A stretch of 64,000 bases of DNA from Fictibacillus phosphorivorans (GCF_007673525.1 NZ_VDZU01000002.1:217731-281730), one strand, 5' to 3'. Positions 1 to 9,808 are shown, counted from the first letter of the stretch. The notes: generated from the sequence alone by a model not told the origin. Numbers and translations: made by a program.

Positions 1-985
1 CATAGGCGGCAGCGATGGCATCAAGCTCGAATAGCGTTCCAGCTGTTGTCGTAGCCGATTGAAGACGTGAAGTAAAAAGAATTCCTGATAGTGCAGCAAG
101 CATTCCCATAGAACCAAACACCATGTACGTAATCTTATTTACATTGATTCCGCTTAGATGTGCTGCTTCTGGATTACTTCCTACTGCGTAAATGTGACGG
201 CCAAGCACCGTTTTCGTCGTTAAGAAATGGTATGCTACAACGACAAGAAGCATGATCACAACCGTCCAAGAAAAGCCGTTATAACCTGCTAGAATCCAAG
301 TAACATAGGCAATGATCGCTGAAACAAAAACAAGTTTGATCGTGAAGATCCCTTTAGATACAACATCGAACTGATATTTAATCTTGTTGCGGCGCGTAGA
401 GATTTCGCTATAAATGTAAAATAAGATGGATAGTAAACCTAGGATTAGAGATAAAAGATGCAAACCATTTACGATCATAAGAGAAGGAATAAATCCGTTG
501 CCGATCGCGTTGAACGCATCGTCTTTGATAATAATTGTCCCCGTTTTCTCAGTTACTTGTAATAGCGCACCGCGGAAAATCAACATCCCCGCAAGCGTAG
601 CTACGAAGGAAGGGATGGCGTATTTGGCGATTAACAAACCGTTAAATAAGCCAATAAAGATTCCAAGCATAAGAATCACCGGAATCGTCACATAAACAGG
701 CAGCCCCATCTTTGTTAAAAGGATGGCCGCGATCGCACCAAGAAATCCTGCTGCGAACCCTACAGATAAATCAATATGACGAATAACGATGACGAGTGTC
801 ATTCCTACTGCCAGTACTGCGATATAACCAGTAGAATCTAATAGATTACTAATATTACGCGATGACATGAACAGCCCATCCGTCATGATGGAGAAGGTAA
901 GCATAATCACAAACAGAGCGATATACATCCCATAATCACGGATATTCTCTTTCACTAACGTTCTTGCTTCATTGATAAATTCCAT
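1..985 (-). CDS. Sugar ABC transporter permease, MmsB/GguB/XylH type (C-terminus cut by window edge)
   Basis: This is the membrane permease of a monosaccharide ABC importer. Translation from the ATG at 985 begins MEFINEARTLVKENIRDYG and continues as strongly hydrophobic segments. It includes DLSVG and SNPEAAHLSGIN-like stretches typical of the ribose/xylose (BPD_transp_2) permease family. The start has an AGGGGG ribosome binding site 8 nt upstream. The frame stays open to base 1, so the last part of the protein lies outside the window. The gene begins 12 nt after the stop of the ATP-binding subunit, and the binding protein comes first, giving the order binding protein, ATPase, permease seen for chvE-gguA-gguB. 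The sugar cannot be told from sequence. Confidence 0.9.
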   Translation of the reverse strand, partial: MEFINEARTLVKENIRDYGMYIALFVIMLTFSIMTDGLFMSSRNISNLLDSTGYIAVLAVGMTLVIVIRHIDLSVGFAAGFLGAIAAILLTKMGLPVYVTIPVILMLGIFIGLFNGLLIAKYAIPSFVATLAGMLIFRGALLQVTEKTGTIIIKDDAFNAIGNGFIPSLMIVNGLHLLSLILGLLSILFYIYSEISTRRNKIKYQFDVVSKGIFTIKLVFVSAIIAYVTWILAGYNGFSWTVVIMLLVVVAYHFLTTKTVLGRHIYAVGSNPEAAHLSGINVNKITYMVFGSMGMLAALSGILFTSRLQSATTTAGTLFELDAIAAAY

Positions 986-997
986 TGTGTTAACCCC

Positions 998-2518
998 CTA
1001 TTGCGTTGCAAGCTGCATGATGTTTTCTTGATTGGCTTCTTCAATCGGCAGCTCACCTTTCATTCTTCCTTCAGCCATAACGTAAACACGATCACTCATC
1101 CCGAGTACTTCACCAAGTTCAGAAGAAATCATGATAATACTCATACCTTCGCTGATTAATTGGTTCATAATCGTATAGATTTCAAACTTAGCACCTACAT
1201 CGATACCGCGTGTTGGTTCATCCAAAATTAATAGCTTCGGCCCAACGAACAGCCACTTTCCGAGCGATACCTTCTGCTGATTTCCTCCACTCAAGTTACC
1301 GACCGTTTGCTCTAGTGAGGATGCTTTAATATACATGGATCGCTTGTATTCTGTTGCTCTTTTTACCTCTTCATTCTCGTTGATGATTCCCTTATCAGCG
1401 ACTTCGTTAAGATTTGCAGCCGTTATGTTGTTCTTAATATCTTGAATGAGGAACAGCCCATCACCTTTTCGGTCTTCTGTGACATAAGCGATGCCTGACT
1501 TAATCGCGTCACTCGTGTGCTTGAACGTTTTTTCCACTCCTGAGACTTTAAGCTGACCTTCAAGTTTATAATTTTTCGGATTACCAAACATACTCAGTGC
1601 AAGCTCGGTTCGTCCAGAGCCCATAAGTCCGGCGATCCCAACGATTTCTCCTTTTTTTACATGAAAATCAATATTCTTTAAGACATGTCTAGCAAGCTCG
1701 GTACTGTAAGCAGACCAGTTGTTCAGTTCTAGTATCGTTTTACCGATCTTCTTATGGGGTCTTTTCGGATAAATATCATCAATATCCCGTCCGACCATAT
1801 TTTTAATGATCATGTTCTCTGATATTTCTCCTTTAGAAGCATCGAGCGTACAGATTGTTTTGCCATCACGCAGCACCGTCGCTTGGTCGGCAATGGAGAT
1901 GACTTCCTTTAGTTTGTGGGAGATCATAATACTCGTGATGCCCTGTTTCTTCAGCTCACCTAGAAGTTTTAACAGATTCTCACTGTCATCTTCATTCAGT
2001 GCGGCAGTCGGTTCATCTAAAATAAGCAGCTTAACGTCCTTACTTAATGCTTTGGCGATTTCAACCAACTGCTGCTTTCCTACACTCAAGTCCTTCACGA
2101 GTGTTTCAGGATTCACGTCGAGCCCCACTCGCTTCAGCATTTTCTTTGCTTCGGCAATCGTCTGGTTCCAATCCACCAAGTTTCCACGTTTGACCTCGTT
2201 ACCGACAAAAATATTTTCATAAACCGTGAGATCCGGAAATAGAGCTAGCTCCTGATAGATGATAACGATGCCGGTTTGAACACTGTCACTGATCTTATTG
2301 AACTGCTGAACACTTCCTTCAAACACGATGTCTCCTTCATACGTTCCATAAGGATAGACACCACTGAGCACTTTCATAAGCGTGGATTTCCCTGCTCCGT
2401 TCTCCCCGATCAAGCAGTGTATCTCGCCTTTTCTTACTTTAAAATTTACATTGCTGAGCGCTTTCACTCCGGTAAACGCTTTGGAGATCTCGTTCATCTC
2501 CAAAATATATCCGCTCAT
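998..2518 (-). CDS. Multiple-monosaccharide ABC transporter ATP-binding protein (MmsA/GguA/XylG-like)
   Basis: This double-domain ABC ATPase powers sugar import. The first half has a Walker A GENGAGKSTLMK and an ABC signature with LILDEPTAAL. The second half has the degenerate loop GLMGSGRTELAL followed by LSGGNQQKVSLGKWL and LILDEPTRGIDVG. Such tandem cassettes are characteristic of RbsA/XylG/MmsA proteins of about 500 residues. The open frame reaches back to 2554, but the GGAGGG site at 2525-2530 serves the ATG pair at 2521 and 2518. I take MSGYILEMNEISK at 2518 as the start (7 nt spacing). The gene sits between the binding protein and the permease and is very probably cotranscribed from the cre-controlled promoter upstream of the binding protein. 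Confidence 0.93.
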   Translation of the reverse strand: MSGYILEMNEISKAFTGVKALSNVNFKVRKGEIHCLIGENGAGKSTLMKVLSGVYPYGTYEGDIVFEGSVQQFNKISDSVQTGIVIIYQELALFPDLTVYENIFVGNEVKRGNLVDWNQTIAEAKKMLKRVGLDVNPETLVKDLSVGKQQLVEIAKALSKDVKLLILDEPTAALNEDDSENLLKLLGELKKQGITSIMISHKLKEVISIADQATVLRDGKTICTLDASKGEISENMIIKNMVGRDIDDIYPKRPHKKIGKTILELNNWSAYSTELARHVLKNIDFHVKKGEIVGIAGLMGSGRTELALSMFGNPKNYKLEGQLKVSGVEKTFKHTSDAIKSGIAYVTEDRKGDGLFLIQDIKNNITAANLNEVADKGIINENEEVKRATEYKRSMYIKASSLEQTVGNLSGGNQQKVSLGKWLFVGPKLLILDEPTRGIDVGAKFEIYTIMNQLISEGMSIIMISSELGEVLGMSDRVYVMAEGRMKGELPIEEANQENIMQLATQ

Positions 2519-2610
2519 CATGATCCCTCCAATTAGCCACTCCACTGACTTCATTGTGAAAAATAGTGATAGACGTAGAATCTATCACTATTTCTCGTCC
2601 TGCTATTTTC

Positions 2611-3714
2611 TTATTCAAGCCCTGTAAAATCGTCGGCTTTATAATAATCAGAATCAATTAGTTCTTTCTTAACGTTGTCTTTGTTCACAACGATTACATT
2701 CGTTTGTTTTGCTTTTACTTCAACGTTTCCATTGTCATAAGAACCCGTTGTTTCTGGCTTCTTCTCATCAAGGATCTCAACTGCCATTCCCATAGCATCC
2801 TTAACAAGTGTACGAACATCCTTAAATACAGTCATCGATTGTTTGCCGTCAATGACATATTGAATGGAAGCTTTCTCTGCATCCTGACCTGTTACGAGGT
2901 AGCTAGAAACCGCGCTGTCTGATCCAAATACATCTGCGATCGAACGAGCTGTTCCATCGTTTGGAGCTAGAATTGCCACATCACCTTTTAAGTCTGCCTT
3001 AGCAGCAGTCAAATGTGTTTGCGCTTTGTTCTTCGCTTCGTTTGCATCCCAGTTCGTTGTTACTTGGCCGATGATCTTGCTCAGCTCATCGCGAGAAAGT
3101 TCGGCTTTGTCTTTTAATGCTTCAGCTTCACTCGAGTTAGCAATCTTGAATGTGCCGTCAGCAATCTTAGGCTGAAGCACTTTCCAAGCTCCTTCAAAGA
3201 ATAAAAATGCGTTGTTGTCAGAAGCCGCTCCAGCATATAGGTAAAGCGGAGTGTTCGACCCTTTAGCGTTATCGATCAAGTATTGACCTTGCGCAGCACC
3301 AACTGCCAAGCTGTCAAACGTTACATAATAATCAACTGCGTCTGTATTCGTGATCAAACGGTCATACGCGATAACCGTGATGTCATCCTTTTTCGCTGCT
3401 TCTACTGCTGCAGCTGCTGCATCGCCATCTTGCGGACAGATGATAAGAACATCGATTCCTTTGTTGATCAATGTTTCAACGTTTTCTTTTTCCTTTGCAG
3501 AAGATCCTTGGCTGAACAGAATCTCAGTCGTGTAGTCTGTTCCTTTTAATGCATCCTTAAATCTTTGCTCGTCCTGCACCCATCTTGGCTCATCTTTAGT
3601 AGGTAAGACGATTCCCACGCTTACCTCGCTATTGCTGTCACTGCAACCAGCTGCAACAAGCATAAGCATGACAACAGCCAGCATCAGAGATAGAAATTTA
3701 CTTTTCTTCATCAT
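2611..3714 (-). CDS. ChvE-type sugar-binding lipoprotein
   Basis: This is the extracellular solute-binding subunit of the sugar importer. Residues 1-23 form a lipoprotein signal peptide ending in the lipobox LVAAGC, so Cys24 should be lipidated and the protein held on the outer face of the membrane. The mature part has a periplasmic-binding-protein type 1 fold, with motifs such as GIVLPTKDEPRW, NKGIDVLIICPQDGDA, VIAYDRLI and LAPNDGTA found in ChvE/XylF-like proteins. Two adjacent ATG codons (3714 and 3711) follow an AAAGGGGG site, and either could start translation. It is the first gene of the transporter operon. The ligand is probably an aldose, but this is inference from the family. Confidence 0.9.
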   Translation of the reverse strand: MMKKSKFLSLMLAVVMLMLVAAGCSDSNSEVSVGIVLPTKDEPRWVQDEQRFKDALKGTDYTTEILFSQGSSAKEKENVETLINKGIDVLIICPQDGDAAAAAVEAAKKDDITVIAYDRLITNTDAVDYYVTFDSLAVGAAQGQYLIDNAKGSNTPLYLYAGAASDNNAFLFFEGAWKVLQPKIADGTFKIANSSEAEALKDKAELSRDELSKIIGQVTTNWDANEAKNKAQTHLTAAKADLKGDVAILAPNDGTARSIADVFGSDSAVSSYLVTGQDAEKASIQYVIDGKQSMTVFKDVRTLVKDAMGMAVEILDEKKPETTGSYDNGNVEVKAKQTNVIVVNKDNVKKELIDSDYYKADDFTGLE

Positions 3715-3745
3715 TAGTTCCCCCTTTAAAAGTACTTACAAACTA

Positions 3746-3774
3746 ATTATAGCTACGAAAAAAGAGGGTTTGAA
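3746..3774 (-). promoter_or_regulatory. Sigma-A-like promoter of the sugar ABC operon
   Basis: On the minus strand a perfect -10 hexamer TATAAT lies at 3746-3751. A weak -35 (TTCAAA) lies at 3769-3774 with a 17-bp spacer, about 30 nt upstream of the binding-protein start. The -35 overlaps the cre site described next. The assignment rests on hexamer match and position only. Confidence 0.6.
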
Positions 3775-3784
3775 AGCGCTATCA
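3771..3784 (-). promoter_or_regulatory. cre site (CcpA operator)
   Basis: The plus strand reads TGAAAGCGCTATCA, which fits the Bacillus cre consensus TGWAANCGNTNWCA at every defined position. It covers the -35 region of the sugar-transporter promoter, the usual arrangement for CcpA-HPr(Ser-P) repression in the presence of glucose. Confidence 0.8.
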
Positions 3785-3849
3785 TTAGCACTTTATTAAC
3801 ATCGTCTGTACTTTTTTAACAAAGGGTATTTTTTTAGCAGCCTCAAAAA

Positions 3850-3879
3850 AAGACAACGCCACTAAACTAGCGTTGTCTT
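3850..3879 (-). terminator. Rho-independent terminator of the VOC gene
   Basis: Perfect 10-bp arms (AAGACAACGC and its complement) with a 10-nt loop are followed on the minus strand by a run of seven T. It lies 13 nt beyond the stop of the VOC protein gene. Confidence 0.85.
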
Positions 3880-3891
3880 CACCACTATTAT

Positions 3892-4287
3892 TTATTTCGC
3901 ATTCTCATCAGGCTGATGAATGCCGAAAATATTGCCTTCTGTATCTATGTAGTATCCTTGCCAAGCCATTCCTGGGAGGGCGTACTTCGGCATCGCCACT
4001 TTTCCGCCTTGCTCCAATATCTTCGCTTCTGATTCATCATAGCTTTCAACACCCATCGTACAAGCATATCCGTTTAATGCTTGATTCGGTTCAGGCGGAG
4101 GGCTTTGACGTTGCATGAGTGCCCCATTGATTCCCATCTCTTTGTCGTCCCCAGTCACTGCACCGTAATAAGGCATTCCGGCATATTCACTCCAATCTTG
4201 AAACGACCAGCCAAACACCTCACCGTAAAACTTCATTGCCCGCTCCATATCATCCACATGAATTTCAAAATGCACTAATCTGCCCAT
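3892..4287 (-). CDS. VOC (glyoxalase/bleomycin-resistance fold) family protein
   Basis: A 131-residue single-domain vicinal-oxygen-chelate protein. The start MGRLVHFEIHVDDMERAMKFYGEVFGW is the standard first beta-alpha-beta module of this fold. The end GYYIDTEGNIFGIHQPDE is the matching last strand with a candidate metal-binding Glu. Proteins of this subgroup (often annotated glyoxalase-like or PhnB-like) have no secure substrate. An AGGAGGT-type site precedes the ATG. It is a single-gene transcription unit with its own terminator, downstream of sstT and upstream of the sugar operon. Nothing around it indicates a pathway. Confidence 0.85.
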   Translation of the reverse strand: MGRLVHFEIHVDDMERAMKFYGEVFGWSFQDWSEYAGMPYYGAVTGDDKEMGINGALMQRQSPPPEPNQALNGYACTMGVESYDESEAKILEQGGKVAMPKYALPGMAWQGYYIDTEGNIFGIHQPDENAK

Positions 4288-4381
4288 TGGTAACCTCCTG
4301 ATTTTTTTATAATAAAACCACTTATGTCATTCCATACACATGATCGCAATTCCTTTAAACGAGAAAATACGGCAACAAAAA

Positions 4382-4415
4382 GGCACCCTCAACGCTAAAC
4401 AACGTCTCAGGTGCC
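4382..4415 (-). terminator. Terminator of sstT
   Basis: GGCACC at 4382-4387 pairs with GGTGCC at 4410-4415, and the minus strand then runs into TTTTTG. It lies just beyond the sstT stop codon. Confidence 0.75.
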
Positions 4416-4424
4416 ATCTATCTA

Positions 4425-5663
4425 TTATGCTGCTTTTTGAATGTTAATTTCTTTTCCATCTTTACGCCATTCTTTGTACTCAGCTGCCGCTGTAAAGAGT
4501 ACATCTGTTGAAGAATTTAGTGCTGTTTCGAAAGAATCTTGTAAAACACCGATGATAAAGCCGACACCAACTACTTGCATCGCCACATCACCTGGGATAC
4601 CGAACAGACTACACGCTAGAGGAATCAATAATAACGATCCACCAGCAACTCCCGAAGCACCACACGCACATACAGCGGATAGAACACTTAGAAGAATAGC
4701 AGTTCCTAGATCAACCTGAATGTTCAGTGTATGAACTGCCGCAAGTGTTAAAACAGAAATCGTAACCGCAGCACCTGCCATGTTGATCGTCGCTCCTAAT
4801 GGGATGGACACAGAGTAGTTATCCTTGTCCAAACCAAGCTTCTCACATAACTTCATATTAACAGGAATGTTGGAAGCGGAGCTACGTGTGAAGAATGCTG
4901 TGATTCCACTTTCTTTCAAGCATTTGAAAACAAGCGGATAAGGATTTTGTCTGATTGCTAGGTAAACAATAAGTGGATTTACAACCAAAGCCACAAATAC
5001 CATACAACCAATTAAAAGTCCTAACAACTTACCATAACTCAACAATGATTCGATACCGTTTGAAGTAATCGATTCAACGACTAGTCCCATGATTCCTAGC
5101 GGTGCAAACTTAATGACCCATGTCACAAGTTTAGCTACTGCGTCTGAAACGTTTGAAAGCATCGTTTTTGTTGTTTCCTGTGCACTTCTTAAAGCAAGGC
5201 CTAAAAGTACTGCCCAAGCCAAGATACCGATATAGTTCGCGTTAACTAAAGCGTTGAATGGATTATCAACAACATTCATCAGTAACGTTTTGAGTACTTC
5301 GACAACACCACCAGGAGGGGTCACGCCTTCTGCTCCCTTTCCAAGAGTAAGGCCGACTGGGAAGATAAAGCTAGCAACAACTGCTACCAATCCTGCCAAA
5401 AATGTACCTAAAAGATATAGGCCAATAATTGATTTCATGTTCGTCTGATGGCCTGCCTTATGTTGAGCGATCGCCGACATAACCAAGAATAATACCAAAA
5501 CAGGTGCAATTGCTTTTAGTGCACCTACAAATAATGTTCCAAAAATAACAACAGGTTTTGCTGCTTGCGGAATCGCTAAAGCTAAGATAATACCTACAAT
5601 TAATCCGATAAAGATCTGTTTAACAAGACTTAACTGATTCCACTTTTTCAGTATACGTTTCAT
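4425..5663 (-). CDS. sstT: Sodium:serine/threonine symporter SstT
   Basis: An integral membrane symporter of the dicarboxylate/amino acid:cation (DAACS) family that takes up serine and threonine with sodium. Diagnostic stretches are the central [21 protein letters not shown], the [13 protein letters not shown] motif and the [24 protein letters not shown] re-entrant region, all characteristic of SstT. The protein is about 412 residues with 8-9 hydrophobic segments, the family's usual size. The open frame reaches 5741, but the upstream extension is polar and has no ribosome binding site. [20 protein letters not shown] at 5663 is preceded by GGTGAT at 8-nt spacing and is chosen. It is monocistronic, with a terminator downstream and no visible regulator. 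Confidence 0.93.
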   Translation of the reverse strand: MKRILKKWNQLSLVKQIFIGLIVGIILALAIPQAAKPVVIFGTLFVGALKAIAPVLVLFLVMSAIAQHKAGHQTNMKSIIGLYLLGTFLAGLVAVVASFIFPVGLTLGKGAEGVTPPGGVVEVLKTLLMNVVDNPFNALVNANYIGILAWAVLLGLALRSAQETTKTMLSNVSDAVAKLVTWVIKFAPLGIMGLVVESITSNGIESLLSYGKLLGLLIGCMVFVALVVNPLIVYLAIRQNPYPLVFKCLKESGITAFFTRSSASNIPVNMKLCEKLGLDKDNYSVSIPLGATINMAGAAVTISVLTLAAVHTLNIQVDLGTAILLSVLSAVCACGASGVAGGSLLLIPLACSLFGIPGDVAMQVVGVGFIIGVLQDSFETALNSSTDVLFTAAAEYKEWRKDGKEINIQKAA

Positions 5664-5899
5664 AGATGTCATCACCAATCTAGTTAGAATTGTAAAGCTG
5701 TTTATCTGAATAAACCTGTAACAAGATACGCCTTTAACCAATGGGACAACTGAAGCATCATGTTATAATCCACCTGGAAAAGACAATTGTCCTTCTATTA
5801 AATAGTATTATAGTGAGTATTCCGGCTTAATACAATGTATTTATAAAAGTTGTAATCATTTGAATATTTAGATAATGTTAGACGAGTTCTCTTTACTTG

Positions 5900-5935
5900 A
5901 ATAAACCCTCAGGATAAAATTCCTGAGGGTTTATT
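5900..5935 (-). terminator. Terminator of the neutral protease gene
   Basis: Fifteen-bp arms (AATAAACCCTCAGGA and its complement) enclose a 6-nt loop. It lies 25 nt beyond the protease stop codon. The A/T-rich base of the stem can supply the U tract on either strand. Confidence 0.85.
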
Positions 5936-5960
5936 TCCAATTACTTAAATTCACGGTATA

Positions 5961-7634
5961 TCAATAAATACCTACCGCATCAAAGCCTGCGTTAACTGCA
6001 GTTACTTCTTCACTTCCCGACCCATAAAGATCTGTTGCAGCTTGTACGATCGCTTGACGAGCTTCGCTAAAATTAGAATTCGATGTTAAGTAGACCGATA
6101 GAGCACGGTAATATATTTTACCCAATTTTTCTCTACCAAGCTCCTCACCAATCAGATAGGCAGCGTGATTCGTAATAGAAGAGTTCACATGCACACCGCC
6201 ATTATCTACATTCAGCGGCATGTTATAATATTCATCCATATGTGCAGGATAGACGCCACTGCCGTATGCTGCTCTTTGCGGGTTGCTCACAACAACACTG
6301 TTCGGGTCGCTCAAGCTGCGCAATCTTGTTACACCATCTGCTTTTGCTGCTGGTGCCATGATGTCCTCACCCATTTCCCAATCACTATCATCAACGAGTG
6401 CACCAAAAACGTCAGCGAATGATTCATTAAGTGCTCCTGATTGGTTACGGTAAGCTAGATTCGCTGTATGCGTAATCACACCATGTGTCATTTCATGGGC
6501 CGCAACATCAAGCCCTGCGGATAATGGAATGAAAAATTCTCCGTCACCATCTCCATAAGCCATATAGCTTCCATTCCAGAATGCATTATTGTAATCGACT
6601 CCCATGTGTACATATGAATTAATCGCCATGCCCTCTCCATCCAAAGAATTCCGTCCATGCTCATTCAAATAATACTCATAAACCTTTTCAGAATTATAGT
6701 GTGCATCAACGGCCGCTCGATCATAGTCACTCTTAAAGGATGCAGAATTCCCCGTATAAATCTTGTCATTACTAGAGTCCCAATCACTTGTAGCATCATA
6801 CGTAAAGATTCCTTCAAGATTCTCATGAGAGTAATCCGCTAAAGCAAACCTTGTTCCAGATTTCGGCTCCTTCACTCGGGTAATATGTAGTTTTCTATGT
6901 TCACCATGAACGCCAAGCCCAGATCCCGTTTGTGTTTTGTGTTCCTCAGCATGCATGAGCCCATTATATTGATCGATGGCTTTTCCAGTCTTAGCATCTA
7001 CAAATACAAACCAGTTCCCAGGTTCTTCACCCATGAAGTTAACGTTTATTTTATAAGCGGTATAATTTTTCATTTCAAATGGATAGATAACGAGCTCTGA
7101 TGTTGGTTCATACGTTAGCTCTTGAGGGGCATTGACCGACGATAAGGCAGCTCGAAGGGCATCTTGTTTACTGATGGCAGCTTGTGTATCTACGAGTTGA
7201 TCGACAATCGTTTGATTCGTTCTTCCATTCACAGAAACGATCTCATGATTTTTATTAAAATGGGCAATTACTTCAGAACCTTCTACAGGAACGCCGTTGA
7301 CTGATTGTGTAAACCGAACATGAGTCATTCCAAGCTCATCACTTTCTACACTTTTGGTCTTTAAGTTTTTCTCCGGACTTTTAATACCCGTTTTATCTTG
7401 ATTTTCCTTTAAATAACTTAAAGCATTAGCTGCGGTGCTTGAAGAAAATTTTTCTGCAGATCGTTCTTTCACAAAAAAAGGCACACTAGCTTTTTCATTC
7501 CATTCTTTAGCTGCCTGTACACCTCTAATCTCACTCGAATCCACAGGTTGAGCTAATACATTAACTGGAATAGAGCTTAACAATAGAGCTGACGACAGCA
7601 TTACAGGTCCAATAACTTTTTTCATCACTAACAT
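5961..7634 (-). CDS. Secreted neutral metalloprotease, thermolysin family (M4), with FTP propeptide
   Basis: A zinc endopeptidase exported as a prepro-protein. From the chosen start, residues 1-30 form a Sec signal peptide (MKKVIGPVMLSSALLLSSIP then VLAQP). An FTP/PepSY-type propeptide follows to roughly residue 235. The mature M4 domain carries HEMTH at about 380-384 and the third zinc ligand Glu in GALNESFADVFG near 404. The downstream NNGGVHVNSSITNHA region holds the catalytic His. About 557 residues is normal for bacillolysin. The frame is open to 7697, but the GGGAGGGG site at 7637-7644 serves the ATG at 7634 (MLVMKK). It is monocistronic. Nearby genes do not suggest a specific substrate; a role in extracellular protein degradation is inferred from the family. 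Confidence 0.95.
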   Translation of the reverse strand: MLVMKKVIGPVMLSSALLLSSIPVNVLAQPVDSSEIRGVQAAKEWNEKASVPFFVKERSAEKFSSSTAANALSYLKENQDKTGIKSPEKNLKTKSVESDELGMTHVRFTQSVNGVPVEGSEVIAHFNKNHEIVSVNGRTNQTIVDQLVDTQAAISKQDALRAALSSVNAPQELTYEPTSELVIYPFEMKNYTAYKINVNFMGEEPGNWFVFVDAKTGKAIDQYNGLMHAEEHKTQTGSGLGVHGEHRKLHITRVKEPKSGTRFALADYSHENLEGIFTYDATSDWDSSNDKIYTGNSASFKSDYDRAAVDAHYNSEKVYEYYLNEHGRNSLDGEGMAINSYVHMGVDYNNAFWNGSYMAYGDGDGEFFIPLSAGLDVAAHEMTHGVITHTANLAYRNQSGALNESFADVFGALVDDSDWEMGEDIMAPAAKADGVTRLRSLSDPNSVVVSNPQRAAYGSGVYPAHMDEYYNMPLNVDNGGVHVNSSITNHAAYLIGEELGREKLGKIYYRALSVYLTSNSNFSEARQAIVQAATDLYGSGSEEVTAVNAGFDAVGIY

Positions 7635-7834
7635 AACCCCTCCCATTAATTGGCTAATATTCATTATAAAGGAGGAGAAAACGTTGCGAATGAACAATAA
7701 GAATTATCTTAATTTTACAAAAATACATATAATAGCTATTTTACTTACTAGTGTATAGGTGAAATCTACTAAGTAGAATTATGAGATCTTCGTGTTTTTA
7801 GAAAAGTACTTTCATTCATCCAAAGCCCACAAAA
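7635..7834. other. Gene-free stretch upstream of the protease
   Basis: About 200 bases of A/T-rich sequence between the protease start and the next terminator. It must hold the protease promoter, but I see no convincing -35/-10 pair and no operator. Confidence 0.4.
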
Positions 7835-7872
7835 AAGAAGAAAGCTGGGTTTTACTCTGCTTCCTCCTTCTT
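7835..7872 (-). terminator. Probable terminator of the S51-like peptidase gene
   Basis: GAAGC/GCTTTC-centred imperfect stem with A/G-rich and T/C-rich outer arms. On the minus strand it is followed by TTTTTTG. It lies about 90 nt downstream of the stop codon, so the assignment is moderate. Confidence 0.5.
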
Positions 7873-7961
7873 TAAATTTCTAATCTAGTTCTAGCATGCT
7901 TAAGTTGATGAGCTATATGACTTAAGGACTACATGCAAACTTCTTCTACAGAAAAGTAGGA

Positions 7962-8630
7962 TTAAGGCGAAAACAGCTTCCAATGTCCTTCGGAGATCAC
8001 TTTTACCTCTCCATCAATTACTTTGATGGCGGTATCATCATTTATGGCATAGGCTGGCCCCTGCATGTCGGTGGCCCACCGCTCTGCAGCAGCCATGGTG
8101 TTTCCCGGCAGCATTTCGTGGTCAACATGTGGGAATATTGAAAAATCGACAAATCCAAGTGCTTGATCTTCACCGCTCGGTGGCGTCCAGCCAATAAAGA
8201 ATTCTCCAATCTTAGGTGCCATTACCATGCTTCCTGCACTCATTCCCACATACACTGCGCGAAGCGATGGTAAGAGCTCTGCCAATCCTGATTGTTGCAT
8301 CCAATGGTATAGGTAGAGAGCATCGCCGCCTGAAACTAATAAGACGTCCGTCTCCTGTACGAGCGGCATCCAGCGTTCTTTATCAATGCTTGGCAGCGCT
8401 GTTAACTCAAGCACACCAACAGACTTCCAACCTAGATTAACCATAGGATTTGCTTCTTTCCCACTGATAAATTCCCAGGCTTTCACGCCCGGCCCCACCC
8501 ATGGATGTCCGTACATTGCGGTAGGTATACACAGCGCGTTGCAATCAGCAATCGGCTTGTCCAGCATATCAACCAACGCGTCATGTATGCTTTTATTAAT
8601 CACGCCTCCCGATGTAAGCAGTAATTTCAT
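7962..8630 (-). CDS. Peptidase S51 (dipeptidase E-like) / class I GATase-like protein
   Basis: A 222-residue protein of the PepE-like superfamily. It has the nucleophile elbow VYVGMSAGSMVM (Ser near residue 130) and LLVSGGDALYLYHWM, the conserved GG-D element. Together these match the peptidase S51 fold, in which Ser replaces the Cys of glutamine amidotransferases. PepE cleaves N-terminal Asp dipeptides; whether this distant member does so is unknown. The frame opens at 8657, but the GGGGGAG site at 8638-8644 points to the ATG at 8630 (MKLLLTSGG). It stands alone between the protease and the dihydrouridine synthase. Confidence 0.8.
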   Translation of the reverse strand: MKLLLTSGGVINKSIHDALVDMLDKPIADCNALCIPTAMYGHPWVGPGVKAWEFISGKEANPMVNLGWKSVGVLELTALPSIDKERWMPLVQETDVLLVSGGDALYLYHWMQQSGLAELLPSLRAVYVGMSAGSMVMAPKIGEFFIGWTPPSGEDQALGFVDFSIFPHVDHEMLPGNTMAAAERWATDMQGPAYAINDDTAIKVIDGEVKVISEGHWKLFSP

Positions 8631-8793
8631 AACGTGTCTCCCCCTTGCTTTTTCCATGAATGTATCTATAATTCTACAAAAGGTGTCACCTTCCTTTTAT
8701 AGAGCTTGTGGAGTTACTTTTCTATTTCAATATAGAACTAGTCATTATAAGCTTTGCTGTGCTGAATTTCCCCCATAATTTAAAAATTAAAAA

Positions 8794-8830
8794 AAAACAG
8801 TACAAAACCTTGAAGGTTTCATACTGTTTT
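8794..8830 (-). terminator. Terminator of the dus gene
   Basis: AAAACAGTA pairs with TACTGTTTT, and an inner AAACCTT/AAGGTTT stem extends it. The minus strand then has nine or more T. It lies 21 nt after the dus stop. Confidence 0.88.
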
Positions 8831-8851
8831 CCACTGTAAGTTACCTATTTT

Positions 8852-9808
8852 TTACATTTCTAACTTATCTAGAATCGCTCTCACTTCATCCGTTGATTTT
8901 GTGTTCATCAACTGATTTCGTAATTCAGCCGCTCCAGGGAATCCTTTTACATAGATTTTGAAAAAGCGGTGAAGCCCTGTGATGGAACGAGGCACTTCTT
9001 CGGCGTATTGATCTTGAAGATCAAGCTGCAGTCTTAACAGATCAAGATACTCTTTGCTGCTGTGCTCTCTTGGCTCTTTTTCAAAAGCAAAAGGATTTTT
9101 AAAGATTCCACGCCCGATCATAACACCATCAATACCATACTTTTCAGCAAGCTCAAGCCCGACTTGACGGTCCGGAATGTCTCCATTAATCGTTAACAAC
9201 GTATCTGGTGCGATTCGGTCACGCAGCTTTTTAATCTCAGGAATAAGCTCCCAATGAGCGTCTACAAGACTCATTTCCTCTCTAGTGCGTAAATGAATAG
9301 AAAGGTTTGCAATATCCTGCTCTAAAATATGCGTAAGCCACGCTTCCCACTCACCGATCTCTTTAAACCCTAGTCGTGTTTTCACGCTAACTGGAAGCCC
9401 GCCAGCTTTAGCCGCTTGAATCAATTCGGCCGCTACATCTGGACGTAGAATAAGGCCACTTCCTTTTCCTCTTTGCGCGACATTCGGTACAGGGCAGCCC
9501 ATGTTAATATCAATCCCTTTAAACCCCATCTCTTTCATGCCAATACTCATTTGTCGGAAGTATTCAGGGTTATCTCCCCAAATATGTGCCACCATCGGCT
9601 GTTCATCTTCTGTAAACGTCAAACGACCGCGAACACTTTTTAATCCTTCTGGATGGCAATAGCTATCTGAGTTTGTAAACTCCGTAAAAAACACATCCGG
9701 TCGTCCAGCTTTACTTACGACATGACGAAAAACAACATCGGTCACATCCTCCATTGGGGCAAGTACAAAAAATGGACGCGGTAATTCACGCCAAAAATTA
9801 TCTATCAT
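8852..9808 (-). CDS. tRNA-dihydrouridine synthase (YfjN-like Dus)
   Basis: A flavoenzyme that reduces specific uridines in tRNA to dihydrouridine using NADPH and FMN. The N-terminal [19 protein letters not shown] is the family hallmark. The catalytic Cys is Cys105 in [20 protein letters not shown], and the FMN-phosphate region is [16 protein letters not shown]. At 318 residues the size is right for a single-domain Dus, and the sequence is close to what I recall of B. subtilis YfjN. The start at 9808 ([14 protein letters not shown]) follows a GAGAGGA-like site. It forms its own transcription unit. The modified positions cannot be deduced. Confidence 0.93.
   Translation of the reverse strand: MIDNFWRELPRPFFVLAPMEDVTDVVFRHVVSKAGRPDVFFTEFTNSDSYCHPEGLKSVRGRLTFTEDEQPMVAHIWGDNPEYFRQMSIGMKEMGFKGIDINMGCPVPNVAQRGKGSGLILRPDVAAELIQAAKAGGLPVSVKTRLGFKEIGEWEAWLTHILEQDIANLSIHLRTREEMSLVDAHWELIPEIKKLRDRIAPDTLLTINGDIPDRQVGLELAEKYGIDGVMIGRGIFKNPFAFEKEPREHSSKEYLDLLRLQLDLQDQYAEEVPRSITGLHRFFKIYVKGFPGAAELRNQLMNTKSTDEVRAILDKLEM

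Noticed and set aside
2439..2657. A 72-codon minus-strand frame over the start of the sugar ATPase
   Set aside because: It overlaps the real gene in another frame and has no ribosome binding site.
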